Shown: positions 18,220 to 27,415 of the stretch, piece after piece
Numbering within the stretch: position 1 is the stretch's first letter
Layout: each line of letters opens with the position of its first letter
Assembly: GCA_948957135.1 (NCBI GenBank)
Contig: CARDBT010000004.1
Location: forward strand, 70,386 to 134,385
DNA: 64,000 bases
Direction of reading: 5' to 3'
Origin: COE1 sp910588595
Lineage (GTDB): Bacteria; Bacillota; Clostridia; Lachnospirales; Lachnospiraceae
Program-made: the position numbers and the translations under genes
Notes under the pieces: generated by a model
Seen by the model: only the letters and a program-made list of their open reading frames with translations
Databases searched by the model: none
What the model was told of the DNA's origin: nothing

Positions 18220-18627
18220 ATGGAGAACAGGGAACTGATTCGTCTGGCACTGGAGGCGAGAGAGATGGCGTATGTGCCATATTCAAAATATATGGTCGGT
18301 GCGGCGCTTCTGACAAAGCGGGGAAGTGTGTACAAGGGATGCAATATCGAAAATGCAGCCTACACGCCGACCAACTGCGCGGAGCGGACAGCGTTTTTCA
18401 AGGCGGTGAGCGAGGGAGAACGCGAGTTTGAAGCGATCGCGATTGTCGGCGGCTATCAGGGGGCGCCGACAAGCTATGCATATCCTTGCGGTGTGTGCAG
18501 GCAGGTTATGATGGAGTTCTGTGATTCGGCAGGATTTCGGATCATCACAGCGGTCTCGGAGGAACAGTATGTGGAGCGGACGCTCGCAGAGCTGTTCCCC
18601 GAGGGATTTGGACCGGATAATTTGTGA
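18220..18627 (+). CDS. cdd: Cytidine deaminase
   Basis: 135 residues, the standard length of the small tetrameric enzyme, which deaminates cytidine and deoxycytidine in pyrimidine salvage. The zinc ligands and catalytic Glu are all present: C53-A-E55 in the TNCAERTAFF motif and C90/C93 in PCGVCRQ. AAAGGGAGTATAAGT precedes the ATG. It is followed by its own terminator. Confidence 0.96.
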   Translation: MENRELIRLALEAREMAYVPYSKYMVGAALLTKRGSVYKGCNIENAAYTPTNCAERTAFFKAVSEGEREFEAIAIVGGYQGAPTSYAYPCGVCRQVMMEFCDSAGFRIITAVSEEQYVERTLAELFPEGFGPDNL

Positions 18628-18639
18628 TCAGGGTGAAAG

Positions 18640-18670
18640 CCTCCAAGTTCAAGAGGATTTGGGGGTTTTT
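18640..18670 (+). terminator. Terminator after cdd
   Basis: An 11-bp stem (CCTCCAAGTTC with AAGA loop and GGATTTGGGGG, including G-T pairs) followed by TTTTT. Confidence 0.85.
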
Positions 18671-18703
18671 ACAATTTGTGCAGTAGGCAGATTGGAGGAA
18701 ACT

Positions 18704-20413
18704 ATGGAGATCGCAGTACTTTTTGCAATATTGGTGGCAGTTTTTCTGTATGTGATGATCAGGGGGGCAGTGGAGGAGAAGAGCCGCAGGAAAAGATACC
18801 GCAGGCAGCTCAAAGAGCTCTACGGCAGCTTTCCGGACAGAACCTACAGCCCGGAGGAGCTTGACCGGATAGCGCGCTACTACTGGCATACGTGTGAGAA
18901 AGACTGCGGCGCCGAAAATGATATCGACGGGATCACCTGGAATGACCTGGCAATGGACAATGTTTTTGCGCGCATGAATTTCACACAGTCCTCGTCGGGT
19001 GAGGAGTATCTGTATGCGATGCTGCGGCGCCCTGTGACTGACGACAGAGACGGCAGACAGGAAAAGATGGAGGCGCACATCCGCTATATGATGACGAGCG
19101 AGAAGGAGCGGCTTGATACGATGATGTCCCTCAGAGATCTGGGGCGCACAGGTAAGTACGCGCTCTCTGACTATCTCGATTACCTTGATGAGCTTGGCGT
19201 GCGCGGCAACAGTATGCACTATGGCTGCATCCTGCTGCTCCTGGTGGCGGTCGCGGTGATCTTCGTGCGGGCGTCGCTGGGAGTGCCTCTGCTGATCGCG
19301 GCAGCGTGCTTCAACATTGTGACATATATGAAAGAGAAAGGGATCGCAGCCCCTTATGTGACGACATTTTCCTATATCATGCGCATGATCCACTGCGCTG
19401 ACGACATCATAAAGCATCACTATGGTCCCGAGATGGAGGATTATGTTTCGACCTTAAGATCAGAGAGGGGAAGCTTTCGGGATTTCGAGAAAAATTCGGG
19501 GATGGTGCTGAAAATGAACGCCTCGACCGGAAACATCGATGAACTGTTGTTTGATTATATCAAAATGCTGACACACATCGACCTGATCCGCTTTAATAAG
19601 ATGCTCCATATTGTCCATGAGAACAAGCGTGAGATCATCGGGCTTGCCGAAGATATCGGTTATATTGATGCGGTGATCTCCATAGGATATTTTAGGGCGG
19701 CGCTGCCATATTATACGACGCCTGTGCTCAGGACCGGGTGCGACAGTCCGTTTGCGATCAGCGAGGGATTTCATCCGTGCATTGACAGCCCGGTCGCAAA
19801 CAGCTTTTCACAGCGCAGAGGTATGATCATCACCGGTTCCAATGCGTCGGGCAAGTCCACCTTTTTGAAAATGACTGCGATCAACGCGATCCTGGCGCAG
19901 ACGATACACACCTGCGCGGCAAAAATGTACAAGGGCAATTATTACAGGATCTATTCCTCCATGTCACTGCGGGATGATCTCGGCAGCGGTGAGAGCTACT
20001 ATATCGTGGAGATCAAGGCGCTCAAGCGCATCGTGGACGCGGCGGGCACGGGGGATAACACGCCGCTTTTGTGCTTTGTGGACGAAGTGCTCAGAGGTAC
20101 GAATACGGTGGAGCGCATCGCCGCGTCGACACAGATCCTGGAGCGGCTGTCACAGCAGGGGATCCGCTGTTTTGCGGCGACGCACGACATAGAGCTAACA
20201 CATCTGCTGGAGCGGTATTATGACAATTATCATTTTGAGGAAGAGGTCAGAAACGACGATGTGCTCTTCTCGTACAGACTTCTCGAGGGAAGGGCACACA
20301 CCAGGAATGCGATCAAGCTTCTGGAGATCATAGGGTTTTCTAAGGAGATCATCAGAAGGGCGGACGACATGGCAAGGGCGTTCCTTGCGGATGGCGAATG
20401 GTCTGCCGAGTAA
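18704..20413 (+). CDS. Membrane-anchored MutS-like ATPase
   Basis: 569 residues. An N-terminal hydrophobic helix (residues ~4-20) precedes a basic stretch; a second hydrophobic pair lies near residues 170-210. The C-terminal third is a MutS domain V: Walker A GSNASGKST (near residue 378) and the signature FVDEVLRGTNTVERIAAS (near 457), plus ATHDIEL. It lacks the MutS mismatch-binding domain and an Smr nuclease domain, so classical mismatch repair is unlikely. Proteins of this plan are widespread in Clostridia and of unknown role. The start follows GGAGGAAACT; a longer frame overlapping cdd has no ribosome site. Confidence 0.85.
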   Translation: MEIAVLFAILVAVFLYVMIRGAVEEKSRRKRYRRQLKELYGSFPDRTYSPEELDRIARYYWHTCEKDCGAENDIDGITWNDLAMDNVFARMNFTQSSSGEEYLYAMLRRPVTDDRDGRQEKMEAHIRYMMTSEKERLDTMMSLRDLGRTGKYALSDYLDYLDELGVRGNSMHYGCILLLLVAVAVIFVRASLGVPLLIAAACFNIVTYMKEKGIAAPYVTTFSYIMRMIHCADDIIKHHYGPEMEDYVSTLRSERGSFRDFEKNSGMVLKMNASTGNIDELLFDYIKMLTHIDLIRFNKMLHIVHENKREIIGLAEDIGYIDAVISIGYFRAALPYYTTPVLRTGCDSPFAISEGFHPCIDSPVANSFSQRRGMIITGSNASGKSTFLKMTAINAILAQTIHTCAAKMYKGNYYRIYSSMSLRDDLGSGESYYIVEIKALKRIVDAAGTGDNTPLLCFVDEVLRGTNTVERIAASTQILERLSQQGIRCFAATHDIELTHLLERYYDNYHFEEEVRNDDVLFSYRLLEGRAHTRNAIKLLEIIGFSKEIIRRADDMARAFLADGEWSAE

Positions 20414-20437
20414 GCGAAACTGTTTGTGGAGGGGGAC

Positions 20438-22192
20438 ATGAAAACAGTATTGTCAAAATATCTAAGACCGTACTACGGACGTATGCTGCTGGGGTTTGTC
20501 ATCAAGTTTATCGGGACGATCATGGATCTGTGCCTGCCCTGGATACTGGCGTATATGATCGACACAGTGATCCCGCAGGGGAGGCGGAATGACATTTTTG
20601 TGTGGGGATTTGTGATGCTAGTCTGCTCGGTGCTCGCGCTCACGTTCAACGTGGTCGCAAACCGCATGGCATCCAAGGTGGCAAGAGATACGACGGAGAC
20701 GATACGCCGCGATTTGTTTGTGAAGATCATGTGGCTCTCCAATGCGAAGACGGACGAATTCACGAAGCCGTCCCTGATCTCGAGACTCACAACAGACACC
20801 TACAATATCCAGCAGATGCTGGGGAGAGTGCAGCGCCTTGGCGTCCGCGCCCCGATCCTGGTGATCGGCGGCATACTCGTGACACTGACACTCGATCCGG
20901 TGCTGACGCTCGTGATGGTCTCCGTGATGCCGGTCACGGCGTTTGTCACGTACTATTTTTCCAGAAAAAGTATCCCCATGTACAATGCGCTGCAGAGGGC
21001 TGTCGACCAGTTTGTGCGCCTGCTGCGGGAGGATATCGCAGGGATCCGTGTGATCAAAGCGCTCTCCAAGACGGACTGCGAGGAACAGAAATATGATGAC
21101 CTGAACAAAAAGGTGGTCACGCTGGAGCGGCGGGCGGATGTCACGATGGCGGTCGTCAATCCTGCCACGAACCTTTTTCTGAACCTCGGGCTGGTGTTTG
21201 TCGTGATCGTCGGTGCGTACAGGGTGGATCAGGGCACCTCCGAGGTCGGCAAGATCCTGGCATTTCTCACCTATTTTACGATCATATTAAATGCCATGAT
21301 CAATATTTCCAAGATGTTTGTCATCATTTCGAGGGCAGTGGCGTCGGCGGACCGTATCATGGAGGTCATCGATGTGCCGGATAGGATGGATCCGGATAAG
21401 ATAAGTCTGGATAAGATAAATCAGGATCAGGTGCAGTCTGTGCACGGCGAACAGCCCGCGGAAGAGGAGGCATATATCTGCTTTGAGCATGTGACATTCT
21501 CCTATCGGTCTGCGGAGGCAGAGCCCAATCTGGCGGACATCAGCTTCTCGCTGAAAAAGGGTGAGACGCTCGGGATCATCGGCGCGACAGGCTCAGGGAA
21601 GAGCACGCTCGCCGCGCTGCTGATGCGTTTTTATGAGACTGATCGGGGAAATATCTATATAGAGGGTGAAGATATCCGTTCCATGGAGGCTGGCAGGCTC
21701 AGGGAACGGTTTGGCGTCGTCTTTCAGAACGATACGATCTTTGAGGATTCCATCGCGGGGAATGTCCGTATGGGACGGACACTGTCAGATGCGGATGTCA
21801 GAAAGGCGATCGAATATGCGCGGGCGAAAGAGTTTGTCGAGGAAGCAGGGCGGGGATATGATGACCACATCAATATCCGCGGAGCCAATCTGAGCGGCGG
21901 GCAGAAGCAGCGCATACTGATCGCGAGGGCACTGGCGGCAAAGCCGGATATCCTGATCCTGGACGATTCCTCGAGCGCGCTGGACTACAAGACGGACGCT
22001 GCCCTGCGCCGTGAGCTGGCAGCGCATTTTGCGGACACGACGAAGCTGATCATCGCACAGCGCGTCAGCTCGATACTGCATGCGGATCACATCATGGTGC
22101 TCGAGGACGGGAAAATGATCGGGTACGGCACGCACGAGGAGCTTTTGGAGCACTGCGAGGTGTACCGGGAGATCCGCGACTCACAGATGTAG
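20438..22192 (+). CDS. ABC exporter half-transporter with degenerate ATPase site (subunit A)
   Basis: 584 residues: six-helix type-IV exporter domain (~1-320), an insertion of charged residues, and an ATPase domain. Walker A GATGSGKST (~384) and signature LSGGQKQR (~485) are intact. The catalytic Glu after Walker B is replaced (ILILDDSSSALD) and the H-loop His is Gln (IIAQRVSS). This is the classic non-catalytic partner of heterodimeric exporters such as BmrCD/TM287-288. The complementary subunit is encoded 28 bp downstream. Start at the ATG after GGAGGGGG. Likely drug, lipid or peptide exporter; substrate unknown. Confidence 0.92.
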   Translation: MKTVLSKYLRPYYGRMLLGFVIKFIGTIMDLCLPWILAYMIDTVIPQGRRNDIFVWGFVMLVCSVLALTFNVVANRMASKVARDTTETIRRDLFVKIMWLSNAKTDEFTKPSLISRLTTDTYNIQQMLGRVQRLGVRAPILVIGGILVTLTLDPVLTLVMVSVMPVTAFVTYYFSRKSIPMYNALQRAVDQFVRLLREDIAGIRVIKALSKTDCEEQKYDDLNKKVVTLERRADVTMAVVNPATNLFLNLGLVFVVIVGAYRVDQGTSEVGKILAFLTYFTIILNAMINISKMFVIISRAVASADRIMEVIDVPDRMDPDKISLDKINQDQVQSVHGEQPAEEEAYICFEHVTFSYRSAEAEPNLADISFSLKKGETLGIIGATGSGKSTLAALLMRFYETDRGNIYIEGEDIRSMEAGRLRERFGVVFQNDTIFEDSIAGNVRMGRTLSDADVRKAIEYARAKEFVEEAGRGYDDHINIRGANLSGGQKQRILIARALAAKPDILILDDSSSALDYKTDAALRRELAAHFADTTKLIIAQRVSSILHADHIMVLEDGKMIGYGTHEELLEHCEVYREIRDSQM

Positions 22193-22220
22193 ATCGATTT
22201 AGACTGGTTGGAGGTAGGTT

Positions 22221-23990
22221 ATGGCGGAAGGGCAGAAAAAGTACGAGAAACCAAAGAACCGCAAAAAGACGGTACTGCGGCTTGGCAGCTATATGATACA
22301 GTACAAATATCTGGTGCTGTTGGCGCTTGGCTTGACATTGGGAAGCAATCTGCTGGCGCTGGTGGGACCGATGCTCTCGGGCTACGCGATCGATGCCATA
22401 GAGCCGGGCGCCGGAAAGGTAGACTTTGCGCGTGTGTTTTACTATGCAGGACTGATGGTGGTTTTTTATGTTGTTTCGTCCGTGCTGTCTTACATATTAT
22501 CCGTCCTGATGATCCAGATCAGCCGCAAGGTCGTGTATCAGATGCGCAAGGATGTATTCAATCGTCTGATGGAGCTGCCGGTCGGGTATTTTGACACGCA
22601 CCAGACAGGAGATATCATCAGCCGCATTTCATATGATATTGACACGGTAAACACCTCGCTTGCAAACGATATAATTCAGATCTTTACAACCCTGATCACG
22701 GTTGTCGGCGCGTTTTTCATGATGATCGTCATCTCGCCCAAGCTGGTGCTGATCTTTGCCTTTACAGTGCCGTTGTCGATCGCGCTGACCAGATTCATCA
22801 CGGGAAAGACGCGCCCTCTGTTTCGCATGCGGTCGCGCAGATTGGGCGAATTAAACGGTTTCGTGGAGGAGATGATCTCAGGGCAGAAGACGTTGAAAGC
22901 ATATCATCAGGAGGAAAACACGATCGGCAGGTTTGACGGCAAAAACGGGGAGGCGGTGGAGGCTTATTACAGGGCAGAGTATTATGGAAGCGTTGTCGGC
23001 CCTGCGGTGAATTTTGTCAACAACCTCTCCCTCGCGCTGGTGAGCATGTTCGGGGCGCTGCTCTTTCTGAACGGGCAGATGCGCATTGGCAGTATTTCTT
23101 CGTTTATCCTGTATTCCAGGAAATTCTCCGGACCGATCAACGAGGCGGCAAATATCATGAGCGAGCTGCAGTCTGCGCTCGCCGCTGCAGAGCGCGTATT
23201 CCATATGATCGACGAGCCGGCGGAGACCGCTGACTGCACAGGCGCACTGGAACTTGAGAATGTTGACGGCGATGTCCTGCTGGAAGATGTGAGCTTTGGG
23301 TATACGAAAGACCAAAAGATCATCAAAGGTCTGAACCTGCACGCCGCATCGGGAAAACTTGTGGCGGTCGTAGGACCGACCGGAGCCGGAAAGACGACGC
23401 TGATCAATCTGCTGATGCGTTTTTATGACGTGGACGACGGAAGGATCTGTGTGGATGGTCACGGCATCTGCGATGTGACACGCGCAAGCCTGCGCCGGGC
23501 GTATGCCATGGTGCTGCAGGACACATGGCTCTTTGAGGGAACCGTCTTTGACAATATCGCCTACGGCAGACAGGGGGCGGCTTTGGAGGAAGTGACCGCC
23601 GCCGCCAGGGCAGCCAGGATCCACTCGTACATCAGGCGTCTGCCGCAGGGGTACGACACTGTTCTCACCGACGAGGGAACCAATATCTCAAAGGGACAGA
23701 AACAGCTGCTGACGATCGCGCGGGCGATGCTGCTGGACGCGCCGATGCTCATTCTCGACGAGGCGACCTCCAATGTCGACACCAGGACAGAGCAGCAGAT
23801 CCAGCAGGCGATGCGCAGACTGATGGAGCACAAGACCTGCTTTGTCATCGCCCACAGGCTCTCGACCATTCAGAATGCGGACGTGATCCTGGTGGTAAAC
23901 CACGGGGAGATCGTGGAGCAGGGGACGCACGGGGAGCTGATGGAGCGGAAAGGATTTTATTTTCAGATGTACCAGGCGCAGTTCGAGTAG
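22221..23990 (+). CDS. ABC exporter half-transporter with catalytic site (subunit B)
   Basis: 589 residues, six-helix domain followed by an ATPase. Walker A GPTGAGKTT (~385), consensus Walker B LILDEATSNVD (~511) with the catalytic Glu, and H-loop IAHRLSTI are intact. Its own signature motif is altered (ISKGQKQL instead of LSGGQ). This mirrors subunit A: the pair should form one active and one degenerate site. TTGGAGGTAGGTT is the ribosome site. Co-transcribed with subunit A, and perhaps with the MutS-like gene upstream (24 bp gap). Confidence 0.93.
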   Translation: MAEGQKKYEKPKNRKKTVLRLGSYMIQYKYLVLLALGLTLGSNLLALVGPMLSGYAIDAIEPGAGKVDFARVFYYAGLMVVFYVVSSVLSYILSVLMIQISRKVVYQMRKDVFNRLMELPVGYFDTHQTGDIISRISYDIDTVNTSLANDIIQIFTTLITVVGAFFMMIVISPKLVLIFAFTVPLSIALTRFITGKTRPLFRMRSRRLGELNGFVEEMISGQKTLKAYHQEENTIGRFDGKNGEAVEAYYRAEYYGSVVGPAVNFVNNLSLALVSMFGALLFLNGQMRIGSISSFILYSRKFSGPINEAANIMSELQSALAAAERVFHMIDEPAETADCTGALELENVDGDVLLEDVSFGYTKDQKIIKGLNLHAASGKLVAVVGPTGAGKTTLINLLMRFYDVDDGRICVDGHGICDVTRASLRRAYAMVLQDTWLFEGTVFDNIAYGRQGAALEEVTAAARAARIHSYIRRLPQGYDTVLTDEGTNISKGQKQLLTIARAMLLDAPMLILDEATSNVDTRTEQQIQQAMRRLMEHKTCFVIAHRLSTIQNADVILVVNHGEIVEQGTHGELMERKGFYFQMYQAQFE

Positions 23991-24036
23991 GGATATCGAC
24001 GTTTGGGAAAGGATGAAGGATCGCGGTGGATCTGGT

Positions 24037-24522
24037 ATGAGAGTAATCATCATTAACGGTCCCATGGGAGTGGGAAAGACGACAATAGGAAAATATATCG
24101 CAACAAAATATGCAGGGACTGCTTTTATAGACGGGGACTGGTGTCTGGATCTCCACCCGTTTGTCGGCAACCGCGAAACGAAAACAATGGCAATCGACAA
24201 TATTCTGCATATGGTCGACAACTATAGGAAGTGCTCGATCTGTAAAATGATTGTGCTGGTGTGGTTGATGGATGAACAGTGGGTGTATCAAAAAGTTGCC
24301 GGCGGAATCGCTGATATGGGATTGGATGTGAAAAGCGTTGTTTTGGTATGCGGTCAAAAAGATCTGGCTGACAGATGGGAGAACGATAAAAACTGCGAGT
24401 GGAGAACACCTGAGTGGTTTGAAGTAAGCTTAAAGTCTTTATCGCTTTTCTCGTCTTTGGAAAACGGTATCGATACAAGCAGCCTGACAGTTGAGGAGAT
24501 CGCGGATCGGATCATGCGTTAA
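24037..24522 (+). CDS. Small P-loop NTPase/kinase-like protein
   Basis: 161 residues. The N-terminus carries a Walker A (GPMGVGKTT, residues ~8-16) followed by FIDGDWCLDLHPF, resembling AAA/nucleotide-kinase or chloramphenicol-phosphotransferase-like folds; KDLADRWENDK could be a lid region. The ATG at 24037 is favoured over 24013 because the first strand begins there, although neither has a strong ribosome site. It follows the ABC exporter by ~45 bp. The substrate cannot be assigned. Confidence 0.7.
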   Translation: MRVIIINGPMGVGKTTIGKYIATKYAGTAFIDGDWCLDLHPFVGNRETKTMAIDNILHMVDNYRKCSICKMIVLVWLMDEQWVYQKVAGGIADMGLDVKSVVLVCGQKDLADRWENDKNCEWRTPEWFEVSLKSLSLFSSLENGIDTSSLTVEEIADRIMR

Positions 24523-24578
24523 AGCGCGAACCCGATCTGAAAAACAAAGCCTGAACTGTCAATGTCTGCTGATATGTT

Positions 24579-24691
24579 CTGATGCACAAAAATTTCTGAT
24601 GAAAAAATTTTTGATGAAAAAAATTTCTGTGCAGAAAATTTCTGATGCACAGAAAATTCAAATGTACAAAAAATTTTAGTGCACAAAAAAT
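24579..24691. repeat. Degenerate ~16-bp AT-rich tandem repeat array
   Basis: Seven imperfect copies of a unit like TGATGCACAAAAATTTC run head to tail, ending at the 3' border of the tRNA gene. Some copies lose the GCAC, others replace it with AAAA. No reading frame is supported across it. Confidence 0.75.
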
Positions 24692-24764
24692 GGAAGCAAA
24701 GGGGCTCGAACCCTTGACCTCCCGCTAGTCAGGCGAGCGCTCATCCCAGCTGAGCTATGCTTCC
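24691..24764 (-). tRNA. tRNA-Val (GAC anticodon)
   Basis: A 74-nt cloverleaf on the minus strand: acceptor GGAAGCA/TGCTTCC with discriminator A, D-arm GCTC...GAGC, anticodon stem CTCGC/GCGGG with loop CTGACTA, variable AGGTC, T-arm AAGGG-TTCGAGC-CCCTT. The anticodon is GAC, reading GUC/GUU. The base after the anticodon is T rather than the usual purine. No CCA is encoded; a run of T follows and may terminate transcription. Confidence 0.9.
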
Positions 24765-24841
24765 ATGTTATCTATTATACCATGTTGTTCTGATATTGCA
24801 ATATATTTTTTTAGAATTGTACTGATCAGCGGATCAAAATT

Positions 24842-24957
24842 GTTACCGTTCACACCCCAACTGATTCTGATACAATTTTGTGCAATGAAGGTGTAAACAG
24901 CAACAGTTTTTGCGCACGCTTTTCACTGCGCTGATTGACGACTGAACAGCAGTGATA
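24842..24957. repeat. Degenerate dispersed repeat, copy b
   Basis: Starts GTTACCGTTCACAC, close to the left end GTTACTGTTCACAC of the MITE-like element at 17939, and ends with the block GCGCACGCTTTTCACT...TTGACGACTGAACAG shared with 17895-17932. Probably a decayed relative. It fills the gap between the tRNA and the phosphatase gene. Confidence 0.5.
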
Positions 24958-24975
24958 AGAATCAGGCGAACGCGA

Positions 24976-25704
24976 TCAGTCATGCCGCATTCTGTCATCG
25001 TACGTCTCACAGAAGCGCGCGGAAAAAGAGGGTTCTTCATCAGCTGCATACAGGTGTGAGATATCTCCGAAACTGCTGACGCGGAAAATGCCAACACCCT
25101 CCCTGCGTTCCTCCGTGTAGATCGTGGTGACGGATGTGGGAGCCGCTGCCGTATGGTGCCATAACACCATGGGGGAGAGGTTCATGAGATGGCTCAAAAG
25201 GACACATTCCACGCCGAAGTGGCAGAAGAAAGCAAGAGTATCACGGTTTGGCTTTTCCACACGATAGATGCCGCCCTCCCTGACATATCCATGCTCCGCC
25301 AGCAGTTTGTCAAAACTGTCGGTTATCCACTGGTATTCCCTGCCGACATCTCCCTCCGCCATGGCCGGATGCGCACTCCACTGATCCCGGTCATAAAAAC
25401 ACCTTTCGCCTGTCCAGTCCTTGGGAAGCCAGTCCCATGCGATCGTGCGCCTGTCTGCCACATCGGGGCGTCTGATCGAAGGCGCAAATTCACGCAGCCA
25501 CTCGTGGGTGGCAGCAGTGCGGTTCATTTTCTCCAGTGTGCAGGACGCGGTGGCTTGGGCACGTCCAAGCGGCGACACATAGAAGCTTTCGATATTCATT
25601 TTGCAGAGTCTCTCCGCTAACAGCCTGGCTTCCCGCCAGCCCTTTTCAGTCAGTGTATCGTTTTCATAATCGGGATCGCCATGTCGTATGATCAATAGTC
25701 TCAT
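24976..25704 (-). CDS. Histidine phosphatase (phosphoglycerate-mutase-like) superfamily protein
   Basis: 242 residues. The catalytic RHG motif is at residues 7-9 (LLIIRHGDPDYENDTLTEKG), with SPLGRAQATA as the second conserved Arg motif and CHFGVECVLLSHL carrying the later His. The branch with RHGDPDY is common in Lachnospiraceae and of unknown substrate. The start at 25704 has GAGGAAA nine bases upstream; the longer upstream frame is rejected. Divergent from the XRE-TPR regulator, with a 306-bp shared upstream region. Confidence 0.88.
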   Translation of the reverse strand: MRLLIIRHGDPDYENDTLTEKGWREARLLAERLCKMNIESFYVSPLGRAQATASCTLEKMNRTAATHEWLREFAPSIRRPDVADRRTIAWDWLPKDWTGERCFYDRDQWSAHPAMAEGDVGREYQWITDSFDKLLAEHGYVREGGIYRVEKPNRDTLAFFCHFGVECVLLSHLMNLSPMVLWHHTAAAPTSVTTIYTEERREGVGIFRVSSFGDISHLYAADEEPSFSARFCETYDDRMRHD

Positions 25705-25927
25705 AAAGATTTCCTCATTTCTTTTGTCGATTGTTATTTTTATCACAATGATACAGTATCGTGTTTTCCAGCAGGTTTTCATTGTATCACAGATTCTTTC
25801 ATCTCCTTTGATACCTCCATCATAGCCCAAAGTGTACAAAATATCAACAGTGAAAACTTTATTGTATGGCAAAGCATTGTCATGGGTGAACTCAACTGCG
25901 GTTAGAATTGACTAGAATACGCTTTGA

Positions 25928-25956
25928 TTGAATCAGTGCACGGTCTGATATATACT
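25928..25956 (+). promoter_or_regulatory. Promoter of the XRE-TPR regulator
   Basis: TTGAAT (25928-25933), 17-base spacer, TATACT (25951-25956), about 55 bases before the start. It lies in the 306-bp divergent region; nothing else is supported there. Confidence 0.6.
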
Positions 25957-26010
25957 CAATATAAGCTGATCAGCAGGAAACAATGCAAAGATATTTTAAA
26001 CGGAGGTAAG

Positions 26011-27051
26011 ATGAAAATGGATATCGGAAAACAGATCAGGGCACTGCGGCTTGCAAAAGGGGTCACGCAGGAGGAATTGGCAGAATATCTGGGTGTGTCT
26101 TTTCAGGCAGTATCAAAGTGGGAGACGGAGGCGAGCACGCCGGATATCGCGCTGCTGCCCGACATTGCAGTATTTTTCGGCATTTCGATCGATGAGCTGT
26201 TCCATATATCCAACGAGGCGGAATTTGAACGTATAGAAAATATGTTCTGGCATGAGAGACGCATCAGCCCAGAAACATTCATTCACTGCGTACGGTTCCT
26301 GGAAGGCGTGCCGCAGGATGATCCTGGGAGTGTCAGGGCGTACAGCTGTCTGGCATATCTGTATAACCACAGGGCAAAAAGCGACCATGAGACGGCGAGC
26401 GAATATGCCAAGAAGGTTCTCGATATAAATCCGGACGAAAAATCCGGTTGGGTTGCATTCCTGGAAGCAAACAACGGTGTATGCGGCGATGAGTGGTATG
26501 ACAACCATTTTGAAGTCATTGAATATTTTAAGGAGTTTCTCAGAAGAAATCCCAACAATTATCGGGGGCTCTATGGCATTATTGAAAATCTGCTCGATGA
26601 TGGGCGCTGCGACGAGGCGGTTCCGTACATCGAACAAATTCGCGCAGTGGCGAAAAATTATCAGTATGAGATTTATATGGGGGATGTGATGTTTGGAAAA
26701 GGCAGGCACCGGGAAGCCGTGGAGTACTGGAATGCAGCTGTGGCTCATTTTCCTGACACATGGCAGGCTTACTGCGGACGGGCAGATCGTATGAAAAGGC
26801 TGGGCAGATATGAGGAGGCGCTGGCTGACTATGAGAAGTGTTTTGACATACAGAAACCGCCCCGAATTACGGACGGGCTTCATTCCCGCGCCCAGCTCCA
26901 TGAACTTATGGGGGACTATGCTGCCGCGATCGCCGACAGGGAGCGTCTGATCCAGTGCTTGAAAGAAGAGTACGGCACAGTTTCCGGTGAGGGAATCAAC
27001 AGCCAGAAAAGGGAGATTGAGCGGCTGAAAAGGTTTTTGTGGACTGCTTGA
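26011..27051 (+). CDS. XRE-family HTH regulator with TPR-like C-terminus
   Basis: 346 residues. Residues ~3-60 form a Cro/CI-type helix-turn-helix (GVTQEELAEYLGVSFQAVSKWE). The rest is helical with TPR-like pairs (for example AYCGRADRMKRLGRYEEALADYEKC and LMGDYAAAIADRERL). Such HTH-TPR proteins are often receptors for peptides or regulators of neighbouring genes. A strong GGAGG lies upstream of two in-frame ATGs (26011 and 26017); the second has the better spacing. A terminator follows. Confidence 0.85.
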   Translation: MKMDIGKQIRALRLAKGVTQEELAEYLGVSFQAVSKWETEASTPDIALLPDIAVFFGISIDELFHISNEAEFERIENMFWHERRISPETFIHCVRFLEGVPQDDPGSVRAYSCLAYLYNHRAKSDHETASEYAKKVLDINPDEKSGWVAFLEANNGVCGDEWYDNHFEVIEYFKEFLRRNPNNYRGLYGIIENLLDDGRCDEAVPYIEQIRAVAKNYQYEIYMGDVMFGKGRHREAVEYWNAAVAHFPDTWQAYCGRADRMKRLGRYEEALADYEKCFDIQKPPRITDGLHSRAQLHELMGDYAAAIADRERLIQCLKEEYGTVSGEGINSQKREIERLKRFLWTA

Positions 27052-27082
27052 TAACATATGAAGAGACTTAGGTTTGATGCCA

Positions 27083-27124
27083 AAAATACGGGAAGCCAGC
27101 AAATTAAGGCTTCCCGTATTTTGT
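27083..27124 (+). terminator. Terminator after the XRE-TPR gene
   Basis: Stem AAATACGGGAAGCC / GGCTTCCCGTATTT with T-rich end. Confidence 0.85.
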
Positions 27125-27415
27125 CTGCAGAAGGTGGATCAGTATGAAGCGGTGTTCAATACAGGCATTAGTCCGGACATGAACAGGTCTCGATTCAGAA
27201 GCTGTGCATTCTTTTGAGGAATGTCTGGAGAAAGCAGATTGAGTGGAAATTGATGTTAAAATATGGAAAAAAGCAACATTTAGAGGATAAAGAGCAAAAA
27301 ATGAGAAGTGCACATATGTAACAACAAATATACTTAAAATAAGTTTATATTATAGAAAAAATTATCTATAATGTAACGAAGTAAATATGAAATTTTCTAT
27401 TAAGGAGGTGTTAGG
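27125..27415. other. AT-rich intergenic region before the xylanase
   Basis: About 290 bp. A short open stretch (VDQYEAVFNTGISPDMNR, from about 27132) ends at a TGA and may be a gene remnant, but I cannot identify it. TATAAT at 27367-27372, with a weak TTTATA 17 bases upstream, is a candidate promoter for the xylanase. It lies in an AT-rich palindrome (ATTATAGA...TCTATAAT). Confidence 0.5.

Noticed and set aside
24579..24691. Possible CRISPR array
   Set aside because: Units are only ~16 bp, contiguous with no unique spacers, and no cas genes are near.
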